Assembly: GCF_021290385.1 (NCBI RefSeq)
Contig: NZ_CP089928.1
Span: 1,844,501 to 1,908,500 of the forward strand
Length of the DNA: 64,000 bases
From: Microbulbifer sp. YPW16
GTDB lineage: Bacteria; Pseudomonadota; Gammaproteobacteria; Pseudomonadales; Cellvibrionaceae
Direction of reading: 5' to 3'
Both the position numbers and the translations under genes were made by a program. Each line of letters opens with the position of its first letter. Positions within the stretch are counted from its first letter, which is position 1. This document shows, in pieces, positions 53,033 to 62,554 of this stretch. Below the pieces are notes generated by a model that worked only from the letters and a program-made list of their open reading frames with translations, was not told where the DNA came from and searched no databases.

Positions 53033-54169
53033 TTATTGAATCACCAGTTCCGCATGCAGCGCACCGGCAGCCTTGAGTCCCTGTAATACAGTAATGATAT
53101 CCCTGCTGCTGGCATTGACTTTTCTCAACGCAGTAACCAGCTCTGCCACATTACTTTCCTCTGGCATATTGATCATTACGGACTCTTCTTCTATTACATT
53201 TATCTCCGTATCCGGCACCACCTCAGTGCTTACATTCGGGAGATTATTTCGACCGAAGTACACATTTGGCTGGGATACGTAAAAATCTGTGCTTATTGAG
53301 ACGACCATATCGCCGTGTGTAATAGTGGTAGGTGAAATCCTGACATCCCCACCAGCAATCACTGTGCCCGTGCGCTCATTGAGAACAACTCTCGCCCTGA
53401 TATCCGGGTTAATCGTCAATGACTCCAGTTTCGCCAGGAACTGGTACAGACCATTATTACCCTGCTGTGGCGGATAGACTTCGAATGTGCCAGGACCAAC
53501 CACGGCTGCAAACTCACCACCAAACCGGCTGTTCACTGTATCGACAATTCGGCTGATAGTTGTAATGTCAGGAGTGTTCAGGACATACGTGAGTCTCTTG
53601 TCCCGCCCGCTTGGTCCATTGGCAACTGCACGCTCAATAATACCGCCATTGGCGATTGTCCCTGTGGTCGGATGATTCTTCTGCACAAGGTTGCCGTTGA
53701 GGTCATACCGATAACCACCGATCGAGAGAGCTCCCTGTGCTAGGGCATAAATCCTTTGATCTGGACCAAGCAGAGGTGTCGTTACGAGTGTTCCGCCGAG
53801 CAGGGAGCGCGCATCCCCCATAGAGCTTACGGTCACGTCAATACTGGAACCCGGCTGGGCGAACGGAGGAAGCGAGGCCGTGATCATTACTGCAGCTACG
53901 TTCCTGGCCCTCAGGTCTCGGGAATCGATATTGAGACCAAGGTTCTCGACCAGGTTGCTAATAGACTGCTTGGTAAGCCGGTTATTGTAGCTATCCCCGG
54001 TGCCTGCCAGGCCAGTCACAACACCGTAACCAACGAGCATATTCGCGCGATCGGCCTTGAGGCGGGCCAGCTCCTTCAGGCGAACGCTTTCGGCACTCAC
54101 ATGCAATGAATAGCCGGTCCCAAGGAAAATCAACACGGCAATCTTCAGAAAGGAATAAACGTACCGCAT
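53033..54169 (-). CDS. flgI: P-ring protein FlgI
   Basis: The start I favour is the ATG at 54169, which shares its A with the flgH stop codon (TAATG) and gives a clean signal peptide (MRYVYSFLKIAVLIFLGTGY). An ATG at 54181 adds four residues. The mature protein shows FlgI hallmarks (RANMLVGYGVVTGLAGTGDS, MGDARSLLGGTLVTTPLLGPD, RVVLNERTGTVIAGGDVRI). It forms the bushing around the rod in the peptidoglycan layer. Length is normal. A P-ring means the apparatus crosses the whole envelope. Confidence 0.96.
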   Translation of the reverse strand: MRYVYSFLKIAVLIFLGTGYSLHVSAESVRLKELARLKADRANMLVGYGVVTGLAGTGDSYNNRLTKQSISNLVENLGLNIDSRDLRARNVAAVMITASLPPFAQPGSSIDVTVSSMGDARSLLGGTLVTTPLLGPDQRIYALAQGALSIGGYRYDLNGNLVQKNHPTTGTIANGGIIERAVANGPSGRDKRLTYVLNTPDITTISRIVDTVNSRFGGEFAAVVGPGTFEVYPPQQGNNGLYQFLAKLESLTINPDIRARVVLNERTGTVIAGGDVRISPTTITHGDMVVSISTDFYVSQPNVYFGRNNLPNVSTEVVPDTEINVIEEESVMINMPEESNVAELVTALRKVNASSRDIITVLQGLKAAGALHAELVIQ

Positions 54170-54801
54170 TAAAATAGCCACTCCAGCGCTCTAGATATCA
54201 GGCCAGGGGTTTCTTTACGTGAGAGCAGACCATCCCCCTGGAATTTGATATTTGAATCTGCCAGTCGTGTAGAAAGAATGGTGTTATCGGCAGATATATC
54301 TTCTGGGCGTACCCGTCCCTCGACGAAAATCGTCTGGGCTTCATTGTTCAGCGAAATCACCTGCTGGCCGCGCACAAAGAGTTCACCGTTGGGCAAGATT
54401 GCCTCAACAGTCGTACTGATCTTGCCGATCACTTCCCCGGATCGCCGTTCTACACCTCCACCATCAAACTCGGAGGAACCCCGAAAGTCACCGCCAACTG
54501 TATTATGAGTATCAGAGGCCCTGACAGATATCTTGGAGTTCTTTTCAGTGTCCGTATCGGCTTTGCTTGTTGCACTTGCAGCCTCGTGGATGAGCACGGT
54601 AAGCGTATCACCCAGAAATCTTGCGCGATGATCCTCGACAAGGGACTGATATGTCTCTTCCGAATAGAGCGATCCGGTCTCTTCGGGATACTCTTCCTCT
54701 GGCTCGGCCTCAAAGCCAGGTCCCCCATTTGCGAGAACCAACCCGGGCGCCAGCATCAGAATGAGGCATAAAACACCTTTTTTGCCTGCGTCATACGCCA
54801 T
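54169..54801 (-). CDS. flgH: L-ring protein FlgH, without a lipobox
   Basis: The 210-residue protein shows FlgH features (GSLYSEETYQSLVEDHRARFLGDTLTVLIHEAASATSKA, NGELFVRGQQVISLNNEAQTIFVEGRVRPEDI, SNIKFQGDGLL). FlgH is normally a lipoprotein; here the signal peptide (KKGVLCLILMLAPGLVLANG) has its only cysteine inside the hydrophobic core and none at the cleavage site, so acylation is unlikely. The ring in the outer membrane may be anchored in another way. It overlaps flgA by 11 bp. Confidence 0.92.
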   Translation of the reverse strand: MAYDAGKKGVLCLILMLAPGLVLANGGPGFEAEPEEEYPEETGSLYSEETYQSLVEDHRARFLGDTLTVLIHEAASATSKADTDTEKNSKISVRASDTHNTVGGDFRGSSEFDGGGVERRSGEVIGKISTTVEAILPNGELFVRGQQVISLNNEAQTIFVEGRVRPEDISADNTILSTRLADSNIKFQGDGLLSRKETPGLISRALEWLF

Positions 54802-55741
54802 TTTCTATCCTCCCCTGTTTTTCTCCTGTCACTTTTATGGTCACAGGTGTATCTGATGTCGGGATGGAGACCATTACAGTTTCACCTATAATCCCATCCT
54901 CAAGAGCCATCCCTTTCATTTTTATCGCTATCTTCCCGCTGGCATATATCACTTCTACTTCACGACTTTTCAGTACAGCAGGGACCGGCTCTATATCGAC
55001 CAGGGCAATCGGCTGTCCAGCACGCACCGGCCGTACCACCCTTGTTCCCGCCAATTCGCTCAGTGACTCAACCACCTCCCCTCTTGCGGTCAGTACATCT
55101 ACAGACTCCCTGGAAACCAGGCTATGAGAGATCTCCGTATTACTGCGAATATCTGTTGCTGCTGTGATGGCCAGCTTCCACAGAGAAACACAGAACCTTA
55201 CTCTGTCCTTCCGTATCAACCTTCCGGCTGATGTGACTGCAATAAGAGCCGACATCTGCTTGGCTGGGGCTGACTGTTCTATCTGCACATCCAGACCAAA
55301 TTCTCCATCTGGAACGCCAATCGAGAAGCCATCATCGATAGATATCTCAAGGCTCTCCAAAGGTACCGCGAATCTTGCAGCCACTTCTTCCTTGACTCGC
55401 TGCTCGAGTCGGTGGGCACCCAGCTGGCCCAGCTTACGATTCACCGTCACCCGAGCTGGGCCACCCCATTCAATACCTGATAGATCAACTCCAGCCTGTC
55501 TCAGGTGATATTCCACCTCTGCCCTGCTATATCTGTATTTCCGCCCAGGTAGTAGTGGACCACCGATAGGTACACCCGCGAGATCTAAAGCATCACTGCC
55601 TGCTGTTTTCTGCGAGATTACAGCGAGGTCCCCGAGAACGGGGTAGGCCGACTCAATAACCACAGTGGTCTTAAGGTCAATTGTCATGACTGAAGACGAC
55701 CCGACAGAGAGAATCAGGCTAAGCAAATGCGCTGCCAGCAT
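54791..55741 (-). CDS. flgA: P-ring chaperone FlgA
   Basis: The 316-residue protein has a signal peptide (MLAAHLLSLILSVGSSSV), an N-terminal variable part and a C-terminal SAF/FlgA domain (LWKLAITAATDIRSNTEISHSLVSRESVDVLTARGEVVES, then GTRVVRPVRAGQPIALVDIEP). It is longer than many FlgA proteins. It aids P-ring assembly in the periplasm. It lies between flgG and flgH, next to its clients. Confidence 0.9.
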   Translation of the reverse strand: MLAAHLLSLILSVGSSSVMTIDLKTTVVIESAYPVLGDLAVISQKTAGSDALDLAGVPIGGPLLPGRKYRYSRAEVEYHLRQAGVDLSGIEWGGPARVTVNRKLGQLGAHRLEQRVKEEVAARFAVPLESLEISIDDGFSIGVPDGEFGLDVQIEQSAPAKQMSALIAVTSAGRLIRKDRVRFCVSLWKLAITAATDIRSNTEISHSLVSRESVDVLTARGEVVESLSELAGTRVVRPVRAGQPIALVDIEPVPAVLKSREVEVIYASGKIAIKMKGMALEDGIIGETVMVSIPTSDTPVTIKVTGEKQGRIENGV

Positions 55742-55746
55742 CAGCT

Positions 55747-56523
55747 TTAGCTTTTCAGGTTATTGATAATTTCCAGGACCTGGTCTGACATTTGCAGTAC
55801 CCGTGAGTTTGCCTGGTATGCCCTCTGCGCAACCATCATCGTTGTAATCTCTTCAACCATTTCAACATTTGAGCTTTCGAGGTATCCCTGGCGAACTTTT
55901 CCTGCACCAAACTCATCAGGTCGGGAGAAAACAGGGTCTCCTGACTGCTCTGTTTTCAGGTACATGCTGCTACCAATTGGAACCAGGGTTGACTCATTTT
56001 CGAAACGGGCAATCTCCAGGCTTCCCACCTGGACAAATTCCTGTGCATTCGCATATTTCACCTGTACCGCGCCATCTCCGCCAATGACAACGTCAGTTGC
56101 ATCGAATGGGATCTCGGTGCCCGGGCTTACCATTGCCCCGCCAGAGGTTACGAGAACCCCTTCGCTATTCACCTCAAAATGACCGTTTCGGGTATAGGCA
56201 TAGCTACCATCCGGCAACTGGACTTCGAAAAAGCCCTCGCCATTGATAGCCACGTCAAGCGCCCGCCCTGTCTGTATCATCTCGCCAGCACTGAAATCCG
56301 TGTTCTGCTTGACAGCGGACACTCCCACCCCTTTTACCGTAACTTCCCTTACATAAGGCGCATGAAAGGACTTTTCTAATTGGGTGGCCATCAGTGATTC
56401 AAATGCTACGTGGCTTTTCTTGTAGCTATGCGTGTTCAGATTGGCGAGGTTATTCGACACCGAGTCAATCTGCTTCTGTTGTGCATGCATGCCTGTTGCT
56501 GCGATGAAAAATGAATCAATCAT
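55747..56523 (-). CDS. flgG: Distal rod protein FlgG
   Basis: The 258-residue protein has the N-terminal motif (GMHAQQKQIDSVSNNLANLNTHSYK), VAINGEGFFEVQLPDGSYAYTRNGHF and the C-terminal YLESSNVEMVEEITTMMVAQRAYQANSRVLQMSDQVL helix. It forms the distal rod that passes through the P and L rings. Length is normal for FlgG. Confidence 0.95.
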   Translation of the reverse strand: MIDSFFIAATGMHAQQKQIDSVSNNLANLNTHSYKKSHVAFESLMATQLEKSFHAPYVREVTVKGVGVSAVKQNTDFSAGEMIQTGRALDVAINGEGFFEVQLPDGSYAYTRNGHFEVNSEGVLVTSGGAMVSPGTEIPFDATDVVIGGDGAVQVKYANAQEFVQVGSLEIARFENESTLVPIGSSMYLKTEQSGDPVFSRPDEFGAGKVRQGYLESSNVEMVEEITTMMVAQRAYQANSRVLQMSDQVLEIINNLKS

Positions 56524-56531
56524 GATCTTTC

Positions 56532-57233
56532 CTAGAATTCACCCAGAGTGGTAATTGCAGTATCCATAAGCGCATCGTAATTCCGGAGTATCTTTTGTGA
56601 GCTTTCAATACTCCGGACCGCGGACATCATTTTCTGCATTTCATGTAGCATGTTGACGTTAGATGCCTCCAGGTGCGACTGGATCAGTTGCGGATTTTCG
56701 TGCCCCTCCACTCCAGACTCCCCAACCTTATATAGCCCTGGAGCGACCTCCTCCATCTGGCTGCCATCAGAGATAACGATATCGAAGCGGGCCACCTCTT
56801 CACCTTTACTGAATATCCTGCCGTCCTGTCGCACTTCAATATCGCGATCCAGCGGAGCCTGCTGCCCTACAAGGCTCACAGGCCAGCCATTGGCCCCGAC
56901 CAGCTGGCCACCCTCTGCAATATTGAATTGGCCGTTTCGGGTCAGGTAGGTTCCTGAAGTTGTATCGAGCTTGAAGAACCCGTCACCGGCGAGGGCAAAG
57001 TCCAGTGATCGTCCAGTAGTACGGATGTTACCTGGCGTAAAATCCACGTGCGTATAGTGGCCTTTATGGATAGAACCCTGGGCCTCTGTATAGGCGCGCT
57101 CAAAAGAAGGTTCTACCAATAATGAGCTCCTATACCCCGTGGTGCTCATATTCGCCACATTATTACTACTTACTGAGATCTGCTCCATGCGCGCAGAAAT
57201 ATTTGCCTCAGCGATTGCCAGTACACTATCCAT
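56532..57233 (-). CDS. flgF: Proximal rod protein FlgF
   Basis: The 233-residue protein has the rod motif (ARMEQISVSSNNVANMSTTGYR), FALAGDGFFKLDTTSGTYLTRNGQF and the C-terminal HLEASNVNMLHEMQKMMSAVRSIESSQKIL helix. It is paired with flgG 8 bp downstream, in the usual order. Confidence 0.93.
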   Translation of the reverse strand: MDSVLAIAEANISARMEQISVSSNNVANMSTTGYRSSLLVEPSFERAYTEAQGSIHKGHYTHVDFTPGNIRTTGRSLDFALAGDGFFKLDTTSGTYLTRNGQFNIAEGGQLVGANGWPVSLVGQQAPLDRDIEVRQDGRIFSKGEEVARFDIVISDGSQMEEVAPGLYKVGESGVEGHENPQLIQSHLEASNVNMLHEMQKMMSAVRSIESSQKILRNYDALMDTAITTLGEF

Positions 57234-57246
57234 CGTTACTGCATCC

Positions 57247-59271
57247 TCAAACGGTGACTACACCAAAAGATTTTAATTGCACATTCTTACTTACTTCGTT
57301 CATCGACAATACTGACAGCTGCGGTATTGCCTTGGACGAGAAGTCTCTCAGGTACGAACGAATGCCGTGATTACAGAGCAAAACCGGATTGATATTCGCA
57401 GACATCATTTTTTCAACATTGCCGGCAATACGCTTTAATAGCTGCTCTGAGAATTTCGGGTCCATCGGTGCACGACCTTCCTGGATTCTCTGCAACGACT
57501 CATTGATGGTTTTTTCAACAGCCGGATCCAGGACCATCACATACAAGTCGTTCTGGTCATTAGCCAACTGGCGACATATCTGCCCAGCCAGCCGCTCCCT
57601 GACCTGGTCGGCAAGGTAGGATGTGTCCTTGCTAATACGAGCTTTGTCTACAAGAACTTCAAGAATCATCGGCATGTTCCTGATTGAAACATGTTCAGAA
57701 AGCAGGGTTTGCAACACCTTCTGGACATCTGTCATGGTCATCAGGGATGGAATCAGCTCGTCGATCACGCTTGTATAATCGGGCCGTAGCTGATTGACGA
57801 GTTGCTCGACCTCTTTTCGCGTTAACAGCTCCGACGCACTACTTTTCAGAATCTCACTCAAGTGGGTGATCAAGACAGTAACCGGATCGACAATCGTATA
57901 ACCGTTTAACTCGGCCAGCTGTAGCGAGCCTTCATCAATCCAGCGTGCCGGCAAACCGTACGTCGGTTCTTTGGTTTCTATTCCCTCTATCTCTTCACCG
58001 GCATCACCGGGGTTGATGGCCAGCAATTTATCCAGATGTAGGTGTCCGGAAGAAATCGGGACGTCATTTACCAATATCTGGTACTCCGTCTCCGTGAGGC
58101 CTTCGCCATCCATGACTTTTACTGATGGAATCACAAAGCCAGTTTCTCGGGCACTTTTCTTTCGATAGCTGGCAATTCGCTCATTAAAGGATCCGCCATC
58201 GGTGAAAGCCTCCGTAAGGCCCGGGCCAATCTCGATTACCAGTGGATCCACCCCGAGTGACTGGTATACGTCTGGCTCTTCAGCCTCATTCTCTGGCTCA
58301 TCTGTAACAGACACCTTGCCCTTGGTAATGGCAAAGTATGTCAGCGCTCCAACGATAGCGAGGGCTGTTAATACTGGTAGTGCCGGCAGACCAGGAAGAA
58401 ACAGTATTAAAAGTAGTGCCAGCCCAATCAACACCAGAATCTTGGGGAAAGAGGTAATCTGGCGACTGATCTCCTGTGACAGGGACGCATCTGAGGTGGC
58501 CCGGGTAACGATTATTCCCGTGCCTGTAGAGATTATCAGCGCTGGAATCTGGGTCACGATCCCATCACCCACAGTCAGTAGCGTGAAGGTCTGCAGTGCT
58601 TCTGACCAGGACATACCCTTTTGCGCGATACCGATGGTCAGCCCGCCAATAATATCGATCAGTATGATAATAATTCCGGCGATTGCATCTCCCTTTACAA
58701 ACTTACTGGCACCGTCCATGGATCCGTAGAAATTGCTCTCTTTCTCAATCTCTTCACGACGGCGCTTTGCCTCATGCTCGTCGATCAACCCGATATTGAG
58801 ATCAGCATCAATGCTCATTTGCTTGCCTGGCATACTGTCCAGGGTGAAGCGCGCCGAGACTTCGGCCACCCGCTGCGCACCGTTGGTCACAACTACATAT
58901 TGCACGACGATAAGGACGAGGAATACGATCAGGCCAATCACATAGTTCCCTGATACGACATGCTCGCCGATGGCACCGATTACCTGCCCTGCATCGGCAT
59001 CATCAAGAATTAGCCGTGTAGCAGCAATATTCAGGGAAAGCCTGAAGAGGGTTGCCATCAGGAGCAAAGAGGGAAATGTAGAGAATTTCGTCGGCTTCTC
59101 TACATAAAAGGTCAGCAGAAGGATCAGTAGTGCGAATGCAATATTGAGTACCAGCAGAAAATCGAGCAACACTGCGGGTATTGGCGTAAAAAGGACCATA
59201 AGGATCCCCACCATTGCCAACACCAGCATCAGGTCACTGTGTCCTGAAAGAAGGCTTTTATTCCATTTCAT
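57247..59271 (-). CDS. flhA: Export gate protein FlhA
   Basis: The 674-residue protein has about eight N-terminal membrane segments, the FHIPEP-type region (LLLMATLFRLSLNIAATRLIL, RFTLDSMPGKQMSIDADLNIGLID) and a C-terminal cytoplasmic ring domain. It receives substrates and chaperones and couples export to the proton gradient. Length is normal. It is transcribed directly after flhB. Confidence 0.97.
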   Translation of the reverse strand: MKWNKSLLSGHSDLMLVLAMVGILMVLFTPIPAVLLDFLLVLNIAFALLILLLTFYVEKPTKFSTFPSLLLMATLFRLSLNIAATRLILDDADAGQVIGAIGEHVVSGNYVIGLIVFLVLIVVQYVVVTNGAQRVAEVSARFTLDSMPGKQMSIDADLNIGLIDEHEAKRRREEIEKESNFYGSMDGASKFVKGDAIAGIIIILIDIIGGLTIGIAQKGMSWSEALQTFTLLTVGDGIVTQIPALIISTGTGIIVTRATSDASLSQEISRQITSFPKILVLIGLALLLILFLPGLPALPVLTALAIVGALTYFAITKGKVSVTDEPENEAEEPDVYQSLGVDPLVIEIGPGLTEAFTDGGSFNERIASYRKKSARETGFVIPSVKVMDGEGLTETEYQILVNDVPISSGHLHLDKLLAINPGDAGEEIEGIETKEPTYGLPARWIDEGSLQLAELNGYTIVDPVTVLITHLSEILKSSASELLTRKEVEQLVNQLRPDYTSVIDELIPSLMTMTDVQKVLQTLLSEHVSIRNMPMILEVLVDKARISKDTSYLADQVRERLAGQICRQLANDQNDLYVMVLDPAVEKTINESLQRIQEGRAPMDPKFSEQLLKRIAGNVEKMMSANINPVLLCNHGIRSYLRDFSSKAIPQLSVLSMNEVSKNVQLKSFGVVTV

Positions 59272-59272
59272 C

Positions 59273-60349
59273 CTACTTCTTCACCTCTGCCTTCTTTCTT
59301 ATTACATCCACAAGGATCTTTGCGACGTCGGGAAATGTTTCCGGCGGGATCGAGTCCTGCAGCTGGCTTTCACGATACAGCAACCTCGCCAATTGCTTAT
59401 TTTCAATTATTGGCACTCCCGATTGCGACGCCTTAATACGCATCTTCAGTGCAAGATCACCAGCACCCTTGGCAGTAACAATCGGTGCGGGCATTACTTC
59501 TCGGTCATACCTTATAGCGATACTGATATGCGTCGGGTTTGTGATTAACACATCCGAATCCGGGATATTCGCAAGGGATTGCCCCTTTTTCGCCGCTTCA
59601 CGTTGAAGCTCCTTTATCTTTGCCTTGACTTTCGGGTCCCCGTCACGCCGCTTGACCTCCTCCTTTATCTCGCGGCGGCTCATACGCATATTGTCCTTGT
59701 ATTCCCATCGCGTATACGCCAGGTCAACGATCGCGATTGCCCCCAGGCCAGACAGCACCATGGCGACCCATATAAAACCAATACCTGATAGCTCTTGCAG
59801 CTGGTGCCCTATGCCAGCGCCCCTGAGCTGAAAAATCTGGTCGATGGTCATGGCTGCGGCAGTCCAAACCAGGGCCGCAACAATTGAAATTTTTATCGAG
59901 GTCTTTATCAGCTCGTAAATTATTTTTTTATTGAAAATCCGCTTGAATCCTTCAGCGGGATTCAGCCGTTTAAAATCCGGCTTCAGCGGATGCAAACTGA
60001 AGACCGGCCCGATCTGTATAAAACTGGCTGAGATGGCGGCAATTACAATTGCGGCAATTATTGGCGCAAAGACAAAAGTCAAGTCATCAAATACTTTTTC
60101 TAACAAAAGAACGGCATTATTTCCGTTGAGCGGAATACTTCCCGCGTTGGCAAGATAGAACCGACTTGCGTGCAGGTAGTTTCTTACCAACGTGTCAAAG
60201 AGACCGAATACGACCAACGTACAAATTGCGAGAATAACCCAGGCATTGACTTCTATACTTTTTGCCACCTGGCCACGCTGCCTGGCCTGCTCAAGCTTGT
60301 AAGGCGTTGCCGGTTCCGATCGGTCCTGTTCCTGTTCATCCGAGGCCAT
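59273..60349 (-). CDS. flhB: Export switch protein FlhB
   Basis: The 358-residue protein has four membrane segments and a cytoplasmic domain with the autocleavage site N-P-T-H (Asn271-Pro272) in VLITNPTHISIAIRYD. Cleavage changes substrate specificity from rod/hook to late substrates, so a switch to another substrate class, such as giant YD proteins, is possible in principle. Its start overlaps the fliR stop by one base. Confidence 0.97.
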   Translation of the reverse strand: MASDEQEQDRSEPATPYKLEQARQRGQVAKSIEVNAWVILAICTLVVFGLFDTLVRNYLHASRFYLANAGSIPLNGNNAVLLLEKVFDDLTFVFAPIIAAIVIAAISASFIQIGPVFSLHPLKPDFKRLNPAEGFKRIFNKKIIYELIKTSIKISIVAALVWTAAAMTIDQIFQLRGAGIGHQLQELSGIGFIWVAMVLSGLGAIAIVDLAYTRWEYKDNMRMSRREIKEEVKRRDGDPKVKAKIKELQREAAKKGQSLANIPDSDVLITNPTHISIAIRYDREVMPAPIVTAKGAGDLALKMRIKASQSGVPIIENKQLARLLYRESQLQDSIPPETFPDVAKILVDVIRKKAEVKK

Positions 60350-61110
60350 TAGACTAACGCTCCCCAGTAACGAAATATCGACTCATAGGCCTGGGTAAAA
60401 ATTTCCCCGAAGGTTGCTGCAAGCAATGCCAAAAGTACGAGGCCGACGAGGATTTTTATAGGTATGCTCAGCATGAACATATTAATTTGTGGCATCGACC
60501 TTGCTGCTAATGCCATGGAAACATCCAGGAATAGCAGGACCACCACCACTGGCGCTACAAGAATTAGTCCTAATGTAAACATTAGGCCAAATTGCGCTAT
60601 CACAGCATTACCACTTATTCCTGCGAGCCCTCCCCCCAGGGGTAAGCTCGAAAAGCTGTAAATAAAGGCTTTCAGGAAAACGTGGTGGTAATCAGCAAGA
60701 AAGAACACCAGCACCGCCGTTGAGAGGATTGCAGTACCAATCAAAGGTGACTGCGCACCGCTGGCCGGATCCACTGCGGCGGCAACACCAAAACCCATTT
60801 GCATATCCAGAAGCCTACCCCCGAAGCTGAACACTGCGAAAGCGGCGAACACCCCGAACGCCATCAGTAGCCCGATGGCAACCTCGCCCATGACAAATAC
60901 AGCCAGTTCAACGGCTGTCTCGATCCCCGCAATGCCACCGGTATTGATCAATGGCGATATACCGACTGCAGCAATAATAATAAGCAGCACAGATATCCTG
61001 GCTGGGACCTTACTTAATGAAAACAATGGGCTAAAGAAAACAAGTGGTGACAACCTTGTTGCAACCAGCAATACAGACAGCAGCCACTCACTCGAAAATT
61101 GAAAAGCCAT
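60349..61110 (-). CDS. fliR: Export gate protein FliR
   Basis: The 253-residue protein has six hydrophobic segments with the FliR patterns RLSPLVFFSPLFSLSKVPARISVLL and ALAARSMPQINMFMLSIPIKILVGL. It forms the helical export pore with FliP and FliQ. Length is normal. Confidence 0.96.
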   Translation of the reverse strand: MAFQFSSEWLLSVLLVATRLSPLVFFSPLFSLSKVPARISVLLIIIAAVGISPLINTGGIAGIETAVELAVFVMGEVAIGLLMAFGVFAAFAVFSFGGRLLDMQMGFGVAAAVDPASGAQSPLIGTAILSTAVLVFFLADYHHVFLKAFIYSFSSLPLGGGLAGISGNAVIAQFGLMFTLGLILVAPVVVVLLFLDVSMALAARSMPQINMFMLSIPIKILVGLVLLALLAATFGEIFTQAYESIFRYWGALV

Positions 61111-61121
61111 CGCCGAGTACC

Positions 61122-61397
61122 TTAGAGTCCCTGCAGGATCTCTGGTATACGCCCGATAAGGCCACCAGCAAATGTCGTTATCTGCGAAATTATCCAGCCG
61201 CCGAAAGCAATGAGTGCCAAGCCTGCGACCAACAACTTGGGAATAAATGTTAACGACATTTCCTGAAGCTGGGTGACCACCTGGAAAATGCTGACAACAA
61301 GACCAACAATCAGGGTCAAACCAAGAACAGGCACCGATACCTTAATCGCAACCCATAGCATCTGGGAAAGCAGCGAGACAGCCAGGTCTTCACTCAT
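61122..61397 (-). CDS. fliQ: Export gate protein FliQ
   Basis: The 91-residue protein has two membrane helices and the FliQ signatures VLGLTLIVGLVVSIFQVVTQLQEMSLTFIPK and AFGGWIISQITTFAGGLIGRIPEI. It lies 11 bp before fliR. It is the first recognisable flagellar gene in the transcription direction and overlaps the TPR gene by 4 bp. Confidence 0.96.
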   Translation of the reverse strand: MSEDLAVSLLSQMLWVAIKVSVPVLGLTLIVGLVVSIFQVVTQLQEMSLTFIPKLLVAGLALIAFGGWIISQITTFAGGLIGRIPEILQGL

Positions 61398-62548
61398 AGC
61401 GTCTTATCAGTCTCGCCGCCATTTCGGCTCTCGTACTTTCTCAAGTGATCCATCAGGGAAGCTTTTCCATCCCCCAGCGGTTGATCCAGCATGCCCCCCA
61501 GTACTTTCGAGGCGACCTTATCCTTGCCTTTTAATTTCAGCATGATGCTCTTTGCATAAATAGCACCGAAGGAAAACTTATTGAGTTTCAGCGCCGTATC
61601 TGCCTCGCGACGCCCCTCATCCAGCTTATTCTGGAACACCAGGGCTACAGCCAGGCCACCGTGAACTTCAGAGTTATTCCTGTTTGCCTCCACACCCTTG
61701 CGGAAAATCCCTTCAGCGCGCTGGAAGTCGTGCTTGACAATGTAGGTCCATCCCAGTGTGTTGTAATTACCTACCTGGTGGGGGTCGATCTCAAGTGTTT
61801 TCCGAAAATAGTGCTCTGCTGAGTCGAGGTCCTTATCCAACAAGGCGACAAGCCCTTTACCCTGCCAGCCCCGGGGACTATCCGGCTCTCGCGCGGCCAC
61901 AAGCTCAAACAGCTTTTTCGCTTTTGTGATTTCCTGCTCTTCGATGGCGTGGTTTCCAAGCACGGTGGCAGCATCGACATTCTCGGGATCGCTGATAAGG
62001 ACCTCATTCGCATCCCTGACGGCGGCGGCCATATCGAAGTCATCCATTCTAATAAGGGAAAGATAACCACGGAGCTTATTACTAGGGGCTTTAACGAGCA
62101 GCTCTTCCGCCTGGGTAATGGCATCTTTCTTCCTGCCCAGGTTGTGCAGGCTTGAAACAAGGTAGAAGCCAAGGTCGGGTAAATCCTGCAACTGGCCCTG
62201 CAGCGATTCAAAAGCCAACAGGGCCTCTTCAAATTGCTTTGCGTAAAACTTCGCAAGACCAAGGTTGTACGTGAGGCCTGGATCCTCATCAGCGATTTTT
62301 AGTGCATCCTCAAAGTATTTGATGGCTTCTTCAAATTTATGTTCAGAAAGACAGACATTCCCCATCCTGGAATGGTGGATACTGTTCTCGGGCTCCTGCT
62401 CAAGTGCCTGGGAAAAATACTTACGCGCTTCCGCCAGGTCCCCCAGCTTGTGATACAGGTCGCCCAGCTGTACACACAGGATGCTATTACCCGGATCCAG
62501 CTTCAGGTAGCCGAGATACTGGGAAATTTTTTCGTTTACATTATTCAT
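61394..62548 (-). CDS. TPR protein upstream of the export gate genes
   Basis: The 384-residue soluble protein consists of about nine tetratricopeptide repeats (for example LGDLYHKLGDLAEARKYFSQALEQEPENS and YNTLGWTYIVKHDFQRAEGIFRKGVE). There is no signal peptide, so it should be cytoplasmic. Its stop overlaps the fliQ start by 4 bp, so it belongs to the same operon. TPR proteins serve as chaperones of translocators in injectisomes (SycD/LcrH type) and as assembly factors elsewhere; a role in handling YD substrates or assembling the gate is inference. It is not part of standard flagellar gene sets. Confidence 0.85.
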   Translation of the reverse strand: MNNVNEKISQYLGYLKLDPGNSILCVQLGDLYHKLGDLAEARKYFSQALEQEPENSIHHSRMGNVCLSEHKFEEAIKYFEDALKIADEDPGLTYNLGLAKFYAKQFEEALLAFESLQGQLQDLPDLGFYLVSSLHNLGRKKDAITQAEELLVKAPSNKLRGYLSLIRMDDFDMAAAVRDANEVLISDPENVDAATVLGNHAIEEQEITKAKKLFELVAAREPDSPRGWQGKGLVALLDKDLDSAEHYFRKTLEIDPHQVGNYNTLGWTYIVKHDFQRAEGIFRKGVEANRNNSEVHGGLAVALVFQNKLDEGRREADTALKLNKFSFGAIYAKSIMLKLKGKDKVASKVLGGMLDQPLGDGKASLMDHLRKYESRNGGETDKTL

Positions 62549-62554
62549 TTTCGA

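Noticed and set aside
42594-61397. Ordinary lateral or polar motility flagellum cluster
   Set aside because: Gene content of the export gate fits, but FliG, the switch features of FliM and the FliF tail are missing, and no filament or stator gene is visible; kept as the alternative if such genes lie to the right.
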